A DNA stretch of 45,461 nucleotides from Anaerolineales bacterium HSG25 (lineage in GTDB: Bacteria > Chloroflexota > Anaerolineae > 4572-78 > J111): NCBI GenBank assembly GCA_030377865.1, contig JAUCGA010000039.1, positions 1 through 45,461 of the forward strand. Reading direction: 5' to 3'. The notes under the pieces are model-generated. The model was not told the DNA's origin, searched no databases, and saw nothing but the letters and a program-made list of their open reading frames with translations. Position numbers and translations under genes: made by a program. Below are positions 28,231-37,633 of this stretch, in pieces; position 1 is the stretch's first letter; the number at the start of each line of letters is the position of its first letter.

Positions 28231-29021
28231 ACAAAACACTTTCGTTCACTGTGTCTACCTCATCAATTTTTATTGGTTTATTTCTATTAGTGTTATTAAT
28301 TCTACCCCTTAAACAATGGATCATCATCCATATCCAAGGTGTAGCTTTTTTATTGACCCGCGATATGCGCTTGGCTCAGTGGTTTTTTTGGCTTGTTTTA
28401 CTACCCGGCACCCTTCTGCATGAAGTAAGTCACTGGGTTACTGCCAAATTATTACTTGTTAAGACCCACCGATTATCTCTATGGCCCAAAGTTCGCTCTG
28501 ATGGTTGGATGGAAATGGGTGCTGTTCACATGGAAGCAGGTATCGACCCATTTCGGCATAGCCTTATCGGTTTAGCACCACTTATTTTTGGCACACTAGC
28601 TGTTCTAGTGATAGGTCACTTCATGCTTGGTGTCAACCAAATTCAGATAAATTTAAGCAACGGAAACTTCAACAGTTTGGCTTTATTAACTATGAACCAA
28701 CTAATGGTTCCTAGTACATGGTTATGGCTCTACCTAATCTTCACCATATCCAACTCTATGTTTCCTAGCAGTTCTGATAGGCAGGCTTGGCGTACAGCAT
28801 TATTGTATTTAGCTCTTGTTTTTGTAATTCCGCTTCTCTTGGGTATTACTCCAACCATCCCCTCTGCTTTACAATCATTTGGGCTAACTTTAATGACCGC
28901 ATTGTTATTTGCCTTTAGCATTACTCTTGTGGTAAATTTAGTCTTTATGGGATTAATTATTTTTGTTGAATCTGTATTATCATGGTTTATGGGGCGACAA
29001 GTTACCTATAATCGCTCATAA
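28203..29021 (+). CDS. Polytopic membrane protein with HExxH motif
   Basis: Up to 272 residues with about six membrane segments. After the first two segments comes LLHEVSHWVTAKLL, an HExxH zinc-metallopeptidase-like motif (His73, His77 counted from TTG 28203) next to a membrane helix, as in M50 site-2 proteases. I do not see a clear third ligand (the NPDG motif of S2P), so peptidase activity is uncertain. The start is unclear: TTG 28203 lies in a hairpin, and GTG 28251 would begin just before the first membrane helix. It lies between tpiA and the SixA-like gene, all on the plus strand. Confidence 0.65.
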   Translation: MNDKYSIGGNKTLSFTVSTSSIFIGLFLLVLLILPLKQWIIIHIQGVAFLLTRDMRLAQWFFWLVLLPGTLLHEVSHWVTAKLLLVKTHRLSLWPKVRSDGWMEMGAVHMEAGIDPFRHSLIGLAPLIFGTLAVLVIGHFMLGVNQIQINLSNGNFNSLALLTMNQLMVPSTWLWLYLIFTISNSMFPSSSDRQAWRTALLYLALVFVIPLLLGITPTIPSALQSFGLTLMTALLFAFSITLVVNLVFMGLIIFVESVLSWFMGRQVTYNRS

Positions 29022-29039
29022 GCCTAAGGAGTTAACTAT

Positions 29040-29582
29040 ATGAAAACCATCCTAATTCTCCGTCATGCAAAATCTGATTGGGGAGACCCAAGTTTAGCCG
29101 ATTTTGACCGTCCACTTAGTAAACGAGGTCTGAACGATGCACCTCGTATGGGCAAGGCGTTACTTTCTGCCGAACAAATTCCTGACAGAATTATCTCATC
29201 ACCGGCCCGTCGAGCCAAACAAACAGCTAAATTAGTTGCAGAAGCATGTGGCTACAAAGAATCAATACAGTGGGAAGATGGGTTTTATGGGGCAGGTAGT
29301 GCCGATTTAATCGCGGCCTTAAAACAACTACCTCCCGAAGTAGAACGGGGTATGTTAATCGGTCATAATCCAACTATGGAAGAGACTGTGGCAAGTTTAT
29401 GTACTACCAGTGCAGGGATTTCACCTTGGGGCAACGTTGATGGATCTGATTTTTCAATTACCGTGCCTACCTCCGGATTAGCCTGCTTAGAAGTGAATAT
29501 TGATGACTGGACAAAGCTGAACCCCGGTATCGCTATTTTAAAATGGTTTGTTATACCTCGCCTTCTTAAAGCCATACAATAA
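29040..29582 (+). CDS. SixA-like histidine phosphatase
   Basis: 180 residues. The N-terminus KTILILRHAKSDW carries the RHG-type catalytic His (His9), and IGHNPTMEE contains the second catalytic His. SixA relatives remove phosphate from phosphohistidine; others in the superfamily act on small phosphoesters. A strong AAGGAG precedes the ATG by about 9 nt. No histidine phosphotransfer protein is nearby, so the substrate is unknown. Confidence 0.88.
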   Translation: MKTILILRHAKSDWGDPSLADFDRPLSKRGLNDAPRMGKALLSAEQIPDRIISSPARRAKQTAKLVAEACGYKESIQWEDGFYGAGSADLIAALKQLPPEVERGMLIGHNPTMEETVASLCTTSAGISPWGNVDGSDFSITVPTSGLACLEVNIDDWTKLNPGIAILKWFVIPRLLKAIQ

Positions 29583-29959
29583 GGCACGTGAAAAAATTAA
29601 ATTGTCCCATCTAGTACCTGACAAAAAGTTTAGTTTGAACTAATTAGCACAGAGAAACACAGAGATTCACAGGAAAAGTGAACAAATTTTTCCTCTGCGT
29701 TTCCGTGTTCCTCTGTGTTCCTGTTTCAGTCTTCCCTAAACCATTTTGTCGGTAACAGGATTGTCCCAATACCTCGTAGGAGAACCTTGGGATGATTATT
29801 TTGGCCTTGATCTTTGTTTTTGCGCCAGACCTTCAAGGAGAAAAACACACCTTGAAGGACGCTACTCGACCTCTCCTGCGAGGTATGTAGTTTTCCTCGC
29901 AGGTATTGTGTGGCCGAAACGAAGACCATAACCGTATTTTTTAAGAGGAAATAACACCT
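29583..29959. repeat. Gap made of hairpin repeats between the SixA-like gene and the small unknown gene
   Basis: 29619-29755 is a probable TIR element (CTGACAAAAAGTTTAG against CTAAACCATTTTGTCGG) holding a CAGAGAAACACAGAG / CCTCTGTGTTCC hairpin. 29830-29858 is a 9-bp stem (CCTTCAAGG/CCTTGAAGG). 29875-29903 is a 9-bp stem (CCTGCGAGG/CCTCGCAGG) whose loop is identical to one at 43168-43178. I see no gene here. Confidence 0.7.
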
Positions 29960-30301
29960 ATGGGACAATTCGATTTCAAGACAATTCAATGGGCACGTCG
30001 TATCACCGTCCTCAACCAGCAATTTTCTGACTTATCACCCACAGAACTAGAAAAACTGAGTGTTTATTTAGTCAAACTGGCTCAGTTACGCGCTAGTGAT
30101 GGAGAACTAACAGAACAACAGCAACAAGTTATCTTTCAACACCTGCATATCAAGGAGCTAATCGAGCTAACGCCTCTCAAAAAAGGTAATATTCAAGTCG
30201 AATTTAGTGGTAAGGGGCTTGAATATGAACGTTTTCTCATTCGCCCCGATGGTCGGGTACCTAATCATAAATACGAATCCAAAAAATCTACCAGTTCCTA
30301 A
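29960..30301 (+). CDS. Small soluble protein of unknown function
   Basis: 113 residues, not recognised. It is predicted mostly helical in the first 70 residues (QWARRITVLNQQFSDLSPTELEKL), with a short beta-rich tail (NIQVEFSGKGLEYERFLIRPDG). There is no signal peptide or membrane segment. AGAGG precedes the ATG by about 10 nt, and a perfect terminator hairpin follows the stop, which supports a real gene. Confidence 0.7.
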   Translation: MGQFDFKTIQWARRITVLNQQFSDLSPTELEKLSVYLVKLAQLRASDGELTEQQQQVIFQHLHIKELIELTPLKKGNIQVEFSGKGLEYERFLIRPDGRVPNHKYESKKSTSS

Positions 30302-30318
30302 AAACAAATAGAATCAAA

Positions 30319-30346
30319 AAGCTCGGCTTCTTTAGAAGCCGAGCTT
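30319..30346. terminator. Bidirectional intrinsic terminator
   Basis: AAGCTCGGCTTC and GAAGCCGAGCTT form a perfect 12-bp stem around TTTA. It lies between the convergent 113-aa gene and clpC, with A-rich sequence on the left and a T-rich run on the right, so it can stop transcription from either side. Confidence 0.9.
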
Positions 30347-30367
30347 TCAATTTTAATACACGTTATC

Positions 30368-32776
30368 TTAAGCTATAACAGTTGGATTCGTTAATCTTTC
30401 CAACTCATTTTCAATTGAAAGGATTGTTTTGAATACAATTTCTCCATCAGCCTCATCGACTTGGATAGATGTATCCGTTTCAAATTCACCCGATAGGATT
30501 CCTTCAGATAGGGTATCCTCTATTTTATTTTGAATAACTCTGCGTAAGGGGCGAGCACCAAAATCTGGATCATAACCTTCCTCAGCCAATAGTTCTTTAG
30601 CTAAATCGGTAACAAACAGAGTAATCCCATGCTCATCTAATCGTTCCCTTACATTATCAATTAGCAGTTCAACAATCTCACCAATCTCTGCTCGTGTCAA
30701 GGGACGGAAAATAATGGTGGAATCAAGCCGATTACGGAACTCAGGCCGAAATGAACGTTCCAATTCACCCATAACTTTTTTACGCATCTTTTTATAGGCA
30801 TTTTCTTCGGTAATTTTTTCATCTCGTTTAGCATGAAAGCCTAAACTAACTTCTCGTTTTATCAACGAAGCGCCTACATTTGAAGTCAAAATTAGTATCG
30901 CATTTCTAAAATCAACTTTCTTCCCTTTCGCATCACTCAAATAACCGTCTTCCATAATTTGAAGCAACATGTTAAAAGCTTCAGGGTGCGCCTTTTCAAT
31001 TTCATCAAATAACACAACACAATATGGACGACGACGAACAGCCTCGGTTAATTGACCACCATCTTCAAAACCTACATATCCGGGCGGTGATCCCACTAGA
31101 CGAGACACGCTATGTCGTTCCATGAATTCACTCATGTCTAATTTGATTAGTGCATCCTCACTACCAAACATAAATTCGGCCAGCGATTTAGCAAGCTCTG
31201 TTTTACCGACACCAGTTGGGCCTAAGAATATAAATGTTCCAATCGGTCGCCGAGGGTCTTTAAGGCCAGCTCTCGCACGACGAACCGCTTTAGATATAGT
31301 CTCGATAGCCTCATTTTGACCAATAACTCGCTTATGAAGTTCAGCTTCCATTTGTAATAAACGAGCCTTCTCTTCCGCCGCCAACTGCCGAACCGGTATT
31401 CCCGTCCACATCGCAACAACCTCGGCGATATCCTCGGCAGTAACCTCAGGCTTCATGGGGTCATCGTCTTCAATAGCTTCGACATCATCGTTGACAACAT
31501 CAGATTTATCAAGAGCCTCATCTTCCTCTTTCGGGTCAACAGTAAAAGGAACTTTATACAATCGTACCCTAGCTCCCGCCTCATCAATGACATCAATCGC
31601 TTTATCCGGCATAAATCGATCAGCCACATATCGAACAGCTAAATTAGCGGCGGCGACAAGTGCTTCATCAGTTATTTTGAGTTTATGATGATCTTCGTAA
31701 CGACTACGAATACCCTTTAATATCTCAATTGTTTCATCAACGGAAGGCTCCTCAACCATCACAGGTTGAAAACGTCGCTCTAAAGCGGCATCACCTTCAA
31801 TATTTTTTCTGTACTCATCTAAGGTAGTTGCACCTATACATTGTAACTCACCACGAGCTAAAGCCGGTTTAAGAATATTGGCCGCATCAACAGAACTTCC
31901 AGCAGAACCGGCTCCAACAAGCATGTGTAATTCATCAATGAATAAAATCGCACCCGATTCCTTAATCTCTTCGATAACTCGCTTAAGTCGTTCCTCAAAC
32001 TGCCCACGATACATCGTTCCGGCAACAAGAGAGCCAACATCAAGCATGACCACTCGCTTATTTAATAAGGTGTCTGGTGTTTGATTATTGATGATACGCT
32101 GAGCCAACCCCTCTATAATTGCAGTTTTACCAACGCCGGCTTCCCCAATAAGTGCAGGATTATTTTTCGTACGACGCGATAATATCTGAATAACTCGTTC
32201 TATTTCTGACTTTCGACCAATAACAGGGTCTAGTTTGCCCGCCTCAGCTTGTGCGGTTAAATCCGTTCCCAACTGGTCAACCAAAGGCGTACCTTTATTA
32301 CCAGAACCTTTCGCTCCAGAAGGTTGCGATGAACTTTCCATCATAACCCGAGCTGTTTGGGAACGTACTTTATCTAACCCTACGCCCATGCTTTTCAAAA
32401 CGTCTACTGCAACACCCTCACCGGCTCTAACGACACCAAGTAAAAGGTGTTCTGTACCGATGTAATGATGGCCTAAACGCCGAGCCTCATCTACCGCTAG
32501 TTCAATAACACGTTTAGTACGAGGTGTTAAACTAAGTTTACCGTACATAGTCCGTTGACCACGTCCAACAGTACGCTCAATTCGTTCGCGGATTTTTTTT
32601 GGGTCTGCCCCCAAATCTCGAAGGACTCTAACCGCAACACCATTTTCTTCTCGTACTAATCCAAGCAGAAGATGTTCTGTACCAATATAATTATGATTAA
32701 GTCGCTGGGCTTCTTCCTGCGCTAGAGTTAAAACTCGACGTGCCCGTTTTGTAAAACGGTCAAATTTATCAGCCAT
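30368..32776 (-). CDS. clpC: ClpC-type AAA+ unfoldase of the Clp protease
   Basis: 802 residues. Two N-terminal Clp repeats (about 1-75 and 78-150) are followed by AAA-1 with Walker A GEAGVGKT (211-218) and DEL Walker B (281), and AAA-2 with [10 protein letters not shown] (519-528). The LGF tripeptide in the SLGFHAKRD loop is the ClpP-docking motif. The protein unfolds substrates for ClpP. Unusually, the segment between DEAGARVRL (about 398-406) and the AAA-1/AAA-2 boundary has only a short acidic stretch (414-440). No UVR-type coiled-coil middle domain is recognisable, although ClpC normally has one there. AGGAA precedes the ATG by about 8 nt. It is transcribed with, but separated by a terminator from, the S1 gene upstream. 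Confidence 0.93.
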   Translation of the reverse strand: MADKFDRFTKRARRVLTLAQEEAQRLNHNYIGTEHLLLGLVREENGVAVRVLRDLGADPKKIRERIERTVGRGQRTMYGKLSLTPRTKRVIELAVDEARRLGHHYIGTEHLLLGVVRAGEGVAVDVLKSMGVGLDKVRSQTARVMMESSSQPSGAKGSGNKGTPLVDQLGTDLTAQAEAGKLDPVIGRKSEIERVIQILSRRTKNNPALIGEAGVGKTAIIEGLAQRIINNQTPDTLLNKRVVMLDVGSLVAGTMYRGQFEERLKRVIEEIKESGAILFIDELHMLVGAGSAGSSVDAANILKPALARGELQCIGATTLDEYRKNIEGDAALERRFQPVMVEEPSVDETIEILKGIRSRYEDHHKLKITDEALVAAANLAVRYVADRFMPDKAIDVIDEAGARVRLYKVPFTVDPKEEDEALDKSDVVNDDVEAIEDDDPMKPEVTAEDIAEVVAMWTGIPVRQLAAEEKARLLQMEAELHKRVIGQNEAIETISKAVRRARAGLKDPRRPIGTFIFLGPTGVGKTELAKSLAEFMFGSEDALIKLDMSEFMERHSVSRLVGSPPGYVGFEDGGQLTEAVRRRPYCVVLFDEIEKAHPEAFNMLLQIMEDGYLSDAKGKKVDFRNAILILTSNVGASLIKREVSLGFHAKRDEKITEENAYKKMRKKVMGELERSFRPEFRNRLDSTIIFRPLTRAEIGEIVELLIDNVRERLDEHGITLFVTDLAKELLAEEGYDPDFGARPLRRVIQNKIEDTLSEGILSGEFETDTSIQVDEADGEIVFKTILSIENELERLTNPTVIA

Positions 32777-32836
32777 TAAAAGATTCCTATTTACTTAGGT
32801 ATTATTCAGCCTAAAAAATTAGTGCTTGATAAAAAA

Positions 32837-32885
32837 AACTCGCTATCAGCATACTTTGGTTAAAGCATGCTGATTGTAGCGAGTT
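32837..32885 (-). terminator. Intrinsic terminator of the S1-domain gene
   Basis: Read on the minus strand, AACTCGCTACAATCAGCATG... pairs with ...TATGCTGATAGCGAGTT, a stem of about 20 bp with a small bulge, followed by eight T. The stem starts within the S1 stop codon. Confidence 0.9.
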
Positions 32886-34131
32886 ACACAGTATCAGGTT
32901 CTGTTACAGGAAATGCTTCAACAGGTTCTTCTACTGTCTCCTGTCCAGCTTCATCTGGGGGAGAGTTTTGGTCTGAGTCATCCTCAACCTGTTTGATACT
33001 CAACCCCATCCGTCGCCGGTCAGGATCAATATTTATGATCCGAACTTTTAGTTTATCACTCTCATTGACCACTTGGTTAGGGTGAGTAATATTTTTCTTA
33101 CTAATTTCAGAGATATGGATAAGCCCTTCAATGCGAGCATCGATTCGAGCAAATGCACCAAAATCTGTTAATTTAGTAATCACAGCTTCAACAACTTGGT
33201 CAATTTGATAATATTCAAAAACATCTTCCCAAGGTTCTGGTTGTAAACGTTTCAGACTCAAGGCGACACGTTTTTGTTCAACATCAATACCAAGAATGTA
33301 TACTTTTACTTCTTGATTAACTTTTAAGATTTCTTTGGGATGCAAAATTCTAGCCCAAGCCAATTCTGACAAATGAATCAACCCGTCAATGCCCCCTCCG
33401 ATATCAACAAAGGCACCAAAATCTACCAAACGAGTGACTCGTCCATCACAAACTTGTGCCTCAGATAGCCCCTCTAAAAAGGCTACTTTGTTTTTCTCTT
33501 CTTCTTGTCGAGATTCTTCAAATACTAATCGTTCAGATAAAATCAAACGATTTCGTTCACGATCGACTTCAATGATTTTGAGAGACAACTCTTGACCCAT
33601 CATCTGGTTCCAACGACCAGGTTTGTTTGTCCCTCCTGTCGTCTGACCAGTGATTAATTGTGAGCCAGGCAAAAATCCGCGTAGTTGTCCAAATTCAACA
33701 ATTAAGCCTCCCTTGTTATGACCAATCACATTCCGTTCGATGGTCTCACTGGAAGCAAATAAACGTTCTGCTTCATCCCAGTCCTGTTCTGCTTTAGCTT
33801 GACTAAGCGAGAGAATGGCTCTATCTTCATCATCATCGCCACCTCTTAAAACATACACATAAATCGTGTCGCCTAATCGTACCTGCTCAAGCTCTTCGGC
33901 ACTGAGTTTACTTAAATCTTTACTGTCAACAATACCTTCGGATTTTGCCCCAATATCAACTAAAATCTCATTTGAACTTTTTCTGGCAACGACCCCCTTA
34001 ATAATATCTCCTGTCCGAATAACTGGAATTGTTGCATCTTGCTGTGCCAACAGTTCCGCCATAGACATGATTTCTTGATCTTGTGGGTTATCGTCAGATA
34101 CCGTTCCGAGTTGGTTATTCTCCTCGGTCAT
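32884..34131 (-). CDS. rpsA: Ribosomal protein S1-like protein with four S1 domains
   Basis: 415 residues from the ATG at 34131; the longer frame to 34170 starts at a TTG with no Shine-Dalgarno, while AAGGAG lies 12 nt before 34131. Four consecutive S1/OB RNA-binding domains are visible, for example GDIIKGVVARKSSNEILVDIG, then VCDGRVTRLVDFGAFVDIGG, and VVEAVITKLTDFGAFARIDA. The acidic tail is short. It binds mRNA on the 30S subunit to aid translation initiation. Four domains is the shorter form seen in many Gram-positive-like lineages; the proteobacterial protein has six. A good promoter lies upstream and a strong terminator downstream. Confidence 0.87.
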   Translation of the reverse strand: MTEENNQLGTVSDDNPQDQEIMSMAELLAQQDATIPVIRTGDIIKGVVARKSSNEILVDIGAKSEGIVDSKDLSKLSAEELEQVRLGDTIYVYVLRGGDDDEDRAILSLSQAKAEQDWDEAERLFASSETIERNVIGHNKGGLIVEFGQLRGFLPGSQLITGQTTGGTNKPGRWNQMMGQELSLKIIEVDRERNRLILSERLVFEESRQEEEKNKVAFLEGLSEAQVCDGRVTRLVDFGAFVDIGGGIDGLIHLSELAWARILHPKEILKVNQEVKVYILGIDVEQKRVALSLKRLQPEPWEDVFEYYQIDQVVEAVITKLTDFGAFARIDARIEGLIHISEISKKNITHPNQVVNESDKLKVRIINIDPDRRRMGLSIKQVEDDSDQNSPPDEAGQETVEEPVEAFPVTEPDTV

Positions 34132-34175
34132 GAATTCTTTAATCTCCTTTTGTATGGGGCTTAACTTCAAAACAC

Positions 34176-34204
34176 ATTATACTTGTTTTCATAATAAAAA
34201 TCAA
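34176..34204 (-). promoter_or_regulatory. Sigma70-type promoter of the S1-domain gene
   Basis: On the minus strand TTGATT (34199-34204) lies exactly 17 bp from TATAAT (34176-34181), about 45 bp upstream of the chosen ATG. Spacing and -10 are consensus. Confidence 0.75.
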
Positions 34205-34216
34205 ACAGGTTCAAGC

Positions 34217-34606
34217 TCAACTAATGGTAGCAATTGCCTCGATTTCAACTTGTGAACCAAGCGGTAACGCGGCGACCTGAACAGTGCTTCTTGCGGGTGG
34301 CGCGCCATCGAAAAAACTGCCATAAATCTCATTGATAGTGGCAAAATCAGCTAGGTCTGTTACAAAAATCGTCGTTTTAACGATGTTCGCCAGACTACTC
34401 CCAGCCGCATCGAGTATATTTGACAGGTTTTTCATAACTTGGTTGGTTTGAGCTTGAATACCACCCTCCACCATTTTACCTGTTTCAGGAACTAATGGGA
34501 TTTGCCCCGCTGTATAGATTAAATTGCCCGTCTGAATGGCCTGAGAATATGGGCCAACTGCCGCGGGTGCTAAATTAGTAGAGATAACATTACGTTGATT
34601 TGACAT
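34217..34606 (-). CDS. ridA: RidA/YjgF-family enamine/imine deaminase
   Basis: 129 residues, the usual length. The signature includes AVGPYSQAI, YTAGQIPL and the catalytic Arg106 in PPARSTVQV. RidA hydrolyses reactive 2-aminoacrylate and related imines formed by PLP enzymes, in the cytoplasm. Start ATG 34606 follows AAGGA at about 8 nt. It lies upstream of the S1 gene on the same strand; the S1 gene has its own promoter. Confidence 0.92.
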   Translation of the reverse strand: MSNQRNVISTNLAPAAVGPYSQAIQTGNLIYTAGQIPLVPETGKMVEGGIQAQTNQVMKNLSNILDAAGSSLANIVKTTIFVTDLADFATINEIYGSFFDGAPPARSTVQVAALPLGSQVEIEAIATIS

Positions 34607-34643
34607 TGTTCGTCCTTGAATTATAGTAGTTTTAAATTTTATG

Positions 34644-34789
34644 TGGTGGTCAAGATGATGTTACAAAAACATTTAGAACAGGATTGGCGGAATGACACAG
34701 ATTTGGCGTGCGTTTATCTGTGTTATTCCGCCAACCCTGTTCTTTATTTAACCAATGTTATTTTTTTCAACATCAAGCTGACCACTACA
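34644..34789. mobile_element. TIR element GTGGTGGTCA family with 17-bp direct repeats (copy 1)
   Basis: The ends GTGGTGGTCAAGATGATGTT (from about 34643) and AACATCAAGCTGACCACTAC (to 34788) are inverted repeats. The flanks carry an exact 17-bp direct repeat TAGTTTTAAATTTTATG (34627-34643 and 34790-34806). The interior is a long hairpin (GAACAGGATTGGCGGAAT / ATTCCGCCAACCCTGTTC). A second copy lies at 41211-41410. Confidence 0.85.
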
Positions 34790-34881
34790 TAGTTTTAAAT
34801 TTTATGCAAGCTATCCTACCCGTTATAAAGAGGTAGGAAGCAATTTTCAGTTAATATACTTTGAAACGAAAGATTTAGCCA

Positions 34882-35349
34882 ATGTTTACCGTTACTTTAG
34901 TTGAACCACAAATACCACAGAACACAGGAAATATTGCTCGGTTGTGTGCCGCCACAGGTTTAGAGTTGCTGATTGTCGGTCAACCGGGCTTTGCCTTAAG
35001 TGATCGTTATCTTAAACGGGCAGGGCTTGATTATTGGGAATTTGTTCGGATTAAGCACGAGCCTGATGTGGACAAATTTTTTACTCAGCTTAACATGACA
35101 CAAACTTATTTCCTAACGACCAAGGTTAAACAACCCTATACCGCCATTCAACCTCAACCCGGCAACATGTTTCTTTTTGGTAAAGAAACGGCTGGGCTTC
35201 CCGAAGCATTGCTTCAAGCAAATCCCAGCCGTTGTCTGACTATTCCCATGCTCAACCCAAAGGTGCGAAGTTTGAATCTAGCGACCAGCGCGGGTATCGT
35301 CATGTACCACATGCTGTCTCAGTTTAATTTTGGCTTACCAAACGCATAA
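34882..35349 (+). CDS. trmL: tRNA (cytidine(34)-2'-O)-methyltransferase
   Basis: 155 residues, typical for TrmL of the SPOUT class. It methylates the wobble base ribose of tRNA-Leu using SAM. Family phrases are VEPQIPQNTGNIARLCAATG at the N-terminus, FLFGKETAGLP in the middle, and the SAM-knot region MLNPKVRSLNLATSAGIVMYH. The stop TAA is the left flank of a TIR element, which supplies the entire gap to the convergent phosphatase-like gene. Confidence 0.92.
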   Translation: MFTVTLVEPQIPQNTGNIARLCAATGLELLIVGQPGFALSDRYLKRAGLDYWEFVRIKHEPDVDKFFTQLNMTQTYFLTTKVKQPYTAIQPQPGNMFLFGKETAGLPEALLQANPSRCLTIPMLNPKVRSLNLATSAGIVMYHMLSQFNFGLPNA

Positions 35350-35459
35350 GGCAGTTCCAGAAAAATAAATCTCCCGCCGTCCCCTGAGCCTGTCGAAGGG
35401 GACTGGCTTCGGCAGGCTCAGCCAACGATTTTTGGGAGGTTTTAAAAGTTGGAACTGCC
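35350..35459. mobile_element. 110-bp TIR element (GGCAGTTCC family) flanked by TAA
   Basis: GGCAGTTCCAGAAAAATAAA... and ...TTTTAAAAGTTGGAACTGCC are inverted ends, with TAA on both sides (35347-35349, 35460-35462). The interior hairpin is GAGCCTG...CAGGCTC. It sits exactly between the convergent stops of trmL and the PP2C-like gene and could act as a shared terminator. Confidence 0.85.
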
Positions 35460-35464
35460 TAAGG

Positions 35465-37633
35465 CTATTGCGAACGCACCAAACGAGCATCAAGCCATAA
35501 AGCCCAGTCATAGGCATTATTATCACCAGCCAATACTCGGAGAATGAATTCGCCAGTTTGACCAGATGTAACATCCTCTAAGGAAACTTTTTGCGATACT
35601 ATTCCGCCACGATAGGTTGCCTGCTCAGAGAGTAGCGGTATCATGGAACCATCTTTAGCGATAAACACAATCTCGAAAATCGCACCATCTTTATTAAGAA
35701 GTGCCGCCTGCGGAAAACCGAGTGAGACGACCAACTCGTCGGTTGGCTGGAGAGGGGTATCAACCGCATAACGCCCTTCAATAATCCCCGTTTCTTGATG
35801 AGGATGAGTCAGTAAGACATCGGCAATTGTATCCCTACGACCTCGTAATTCAGCAATTCCTGACACGACAATCCCCAACGGTGAGGTGACGACCAAATCA
35901 GAATCTATGCGCCCTGCTTGCGGTGTATAGATAATATCATCCGATTGCCAATCAGCATCGGCGGCTTGCTCAATAAAGTTATAGATGGTAGTTTCGTTTG
36001 GATTTCCGACAATCACGCCCGGCTCAGGTGCAACAACATTAATCTCGACATATAGGTCAGCCCCAAATGGTTCGCCCTCTAGGTCATACATTTGCCATTG
36101 GCTACGATGAGTCCCCGCTTGATTTGGTGCAACCAACGAGGCGGTCACGACAGTTACCTCATCAGGGTCAGTCAATGGAGCCTGAAACTGGTCGGTCGAG
36201 TGAATAGTATCACCATCCATAAAACGAACACTATACCCCCACACCCACGGGCAGGTACCATTATTTTGAATAGACCATGCTTTTTCAAACGTTTGTCCAG
36301 CGACAATCTCTGTACCATCGGGAATCGTCACATCATCAAAAAAGCGGGCACCGCTCGTACATCCCTCAGGCAATTGTACTGTTGGTGTTGGGCTTGGTGT
36401 TATTGTAGATGGCGTAAGGTCAGCAGATGTCGGTGAGGGTAGTGTATCAGCCAACTCATCAAGCGAGGTTTCATTAGCCGGAGTTGGGGTTGATAAATCA
36501 GCCACCGCAACCGAAGTAGATTCTGGAGTCATCGTCACCTCCGAGGCGGTAGTCGTCTCGTCGATAGATAATGTCGGGGTTTGATTTGGTTCTGAAGCCT
36601 CGGAAGTTTCATCGGAAGTTTCATTAGAAAGCTCTGATGAATGATCGGCCTCGGTCTCTGAACTAGTCTCAGCAATATCAGATTGAGGAGGCATGATATA
36701 TTGCCATCCCATCCAAAATCCAGTTGCCAAACAAAGTAAAGCGACTATCATGACCACTAAACCACCCCACCATAATCGTTGTTTAGAAGCGGGTGCTGGC
36801 GGAACTGTTACCGTGTTGGGGATAGCCGTTTTTGTCGATGTTTGTTTAGGTAGGGGTTGATTTAACAACTTATCCCAAGTTGGAGCTTCGGGTAAGGTTA
36901 GACGCGGCGGAGGAACCTGATTGATTGATTGTTCTAAAATTTGGCTAACACTGACGGCTAAACTGTCGCGGCAACCACGGTTGTATGCCAACTGTGTTAC
37001 CCGTCGAGCGGCCTCATGAGGTGGATATTGAGCGACAATATCAGCAATCTGTTTTTCATCAATGTACCCTCTTACCCCTCCGGAACACAAAACAACGTTA
37101 TCTTTTGGGAACAACCGTCGATATAATATCTCAACCTCGATCTCCTCAGTTAAACCAAGTGCCGTAGTATTTAGAGACGATTTATCAGAGGTGTTCTCAC
37201 TCAAATTTTCGATACTTTGCTCCCAAACAACATAGGCTTGACTATCGCCCACATTTGCCACAATCAGTTTATTCTGATGAATCAACGCTACCATTAAGGA
37301 GGTGGCGATGTCGCGTCGATTGGGAAACTGCTGATTACGTTCAAAAATTTGAGTGTTAGTTATCTTAATCACTTCAATCAACCGTTTTTCAACATCAGAT
37401 TCGGTTGCAGTACGATAGTAGCCATGCAAAATTTTTCTGATTGCGTACTGACAGGCTAAACTTCCCGCAGAGGTTCCTGAAACAGGGTCTGCAATGATAT
37501 ACAAATGCCCTTTCTGCTCAAGTTCATCTAATGATGTCGGTTCATAGTAACCAATGTTATCGGTACTGGATTGGTTGGGCAAATAGAAATTATGGTGATA
37601 CTGACTAGACCTTATTGCGTATTTTTCTGACAT
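35465..37633 (-). CDS. Degenerate PP2C-like domain fused through a membrane helix to an NBR1-like domain
   Basis: 722 residues. Residues about 25-232 resemble PP2C phosphatases: LYIIADPVSG (Asp49) at the DGMGG position, NVGDSQAYV (Asp130), LCSGGVRG where SDG is usual, and CRDS (Asp223) at the DN position. The missing SDG aspartate (Gly185) is a metal ligand in active enzymes, so catalysis is doubtful. A single membrane helix (287-309) and a Ser/Thr/Glu-rich linker (about 315-415) follow. Then comes a four-Trp NBR1-type Ig-like domain (about 425-535; AWSIQNNGTCPW, VAPNQAGTHRSQWQM). The last 180 residues, about 540-722, form further beta-rich extracytoplasmic domains. The likely role is a cell-surface protein coupled to cytoplasmic binding of phosphoproteins; this is inference. 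Confidence 0.8.
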   Translation of the reverse strand: MSEKYAIRSSQYHHNFYLPNQSSTDNIGYYEPTSLDELEQKGHLYIIADPVSGTSAGSLACQYAIRKILHGYYRTATESDVEKRLIEVIKITNTQIFERNQQFPNRRDIATSLMVALIHQNKLIVANVGDSQAYVVWEQSIENLSENTSDKSSLNTTALGLTEEIEVEILYRRLFPKDNVVLCSGGVRGYIDEKQIADIVAQYPPHEAARRVTQLAYNRGCRDSLAVSVSQILEQSINQVPPPRLTLPEAPTWDKLLNQPLPKQTSTKTAIPNTVTVPPAPASKQRLWWGGLVVMIVALLCLATGFWMGWQYIMPPQSDIAETSSETEADHSSELSNETSDETSEASEPNQTPTLSIDETTTASEVTMTPESTSVAVADLSTPTPANETSLDELADTLPSPTSADLTPSTITPSPTPTVQLPEGCTSGARFFDDVTIPDGTEIVAGQTFEKAWSIQNNGTCPWVWGYSVRFMDGDTIHSTDQFQAPLTDPDEVTVVTASLVAPNQAGTHRSQWQMYDLEGEPFGADLYVEINVVAPEPGVIVGNPNETTIYNFIEQAADADWQSDDIIYTPQAGRIDSDLVVTSPLGIVVSGIAELRGRRDTIADVLLTHPHQETGIIEGRYAVDTPLQPTDELVVSLGFPQAALLNKDGAIFEIVFIAKDGSMIPLLSEQATYRGGIVSQKVSLEDVTSGQTGEFILRVLAGDNNAYDWALWLDARLVRSQ

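Noticed and set aside
29726..30022. 98-aa minus-strand frame sharing LRGKLHTS with a frame at 43055-43306
   Set aside because: The shared peptide comes from the common hairpin repeat, and the frames overlap well-supported genes.
34132..34170. Longer start of the S1-domain protein
   Set aside because: It begins at TTG without a ribosome site; the AAGGAG lies inside this stretch and serves ATG 34131.
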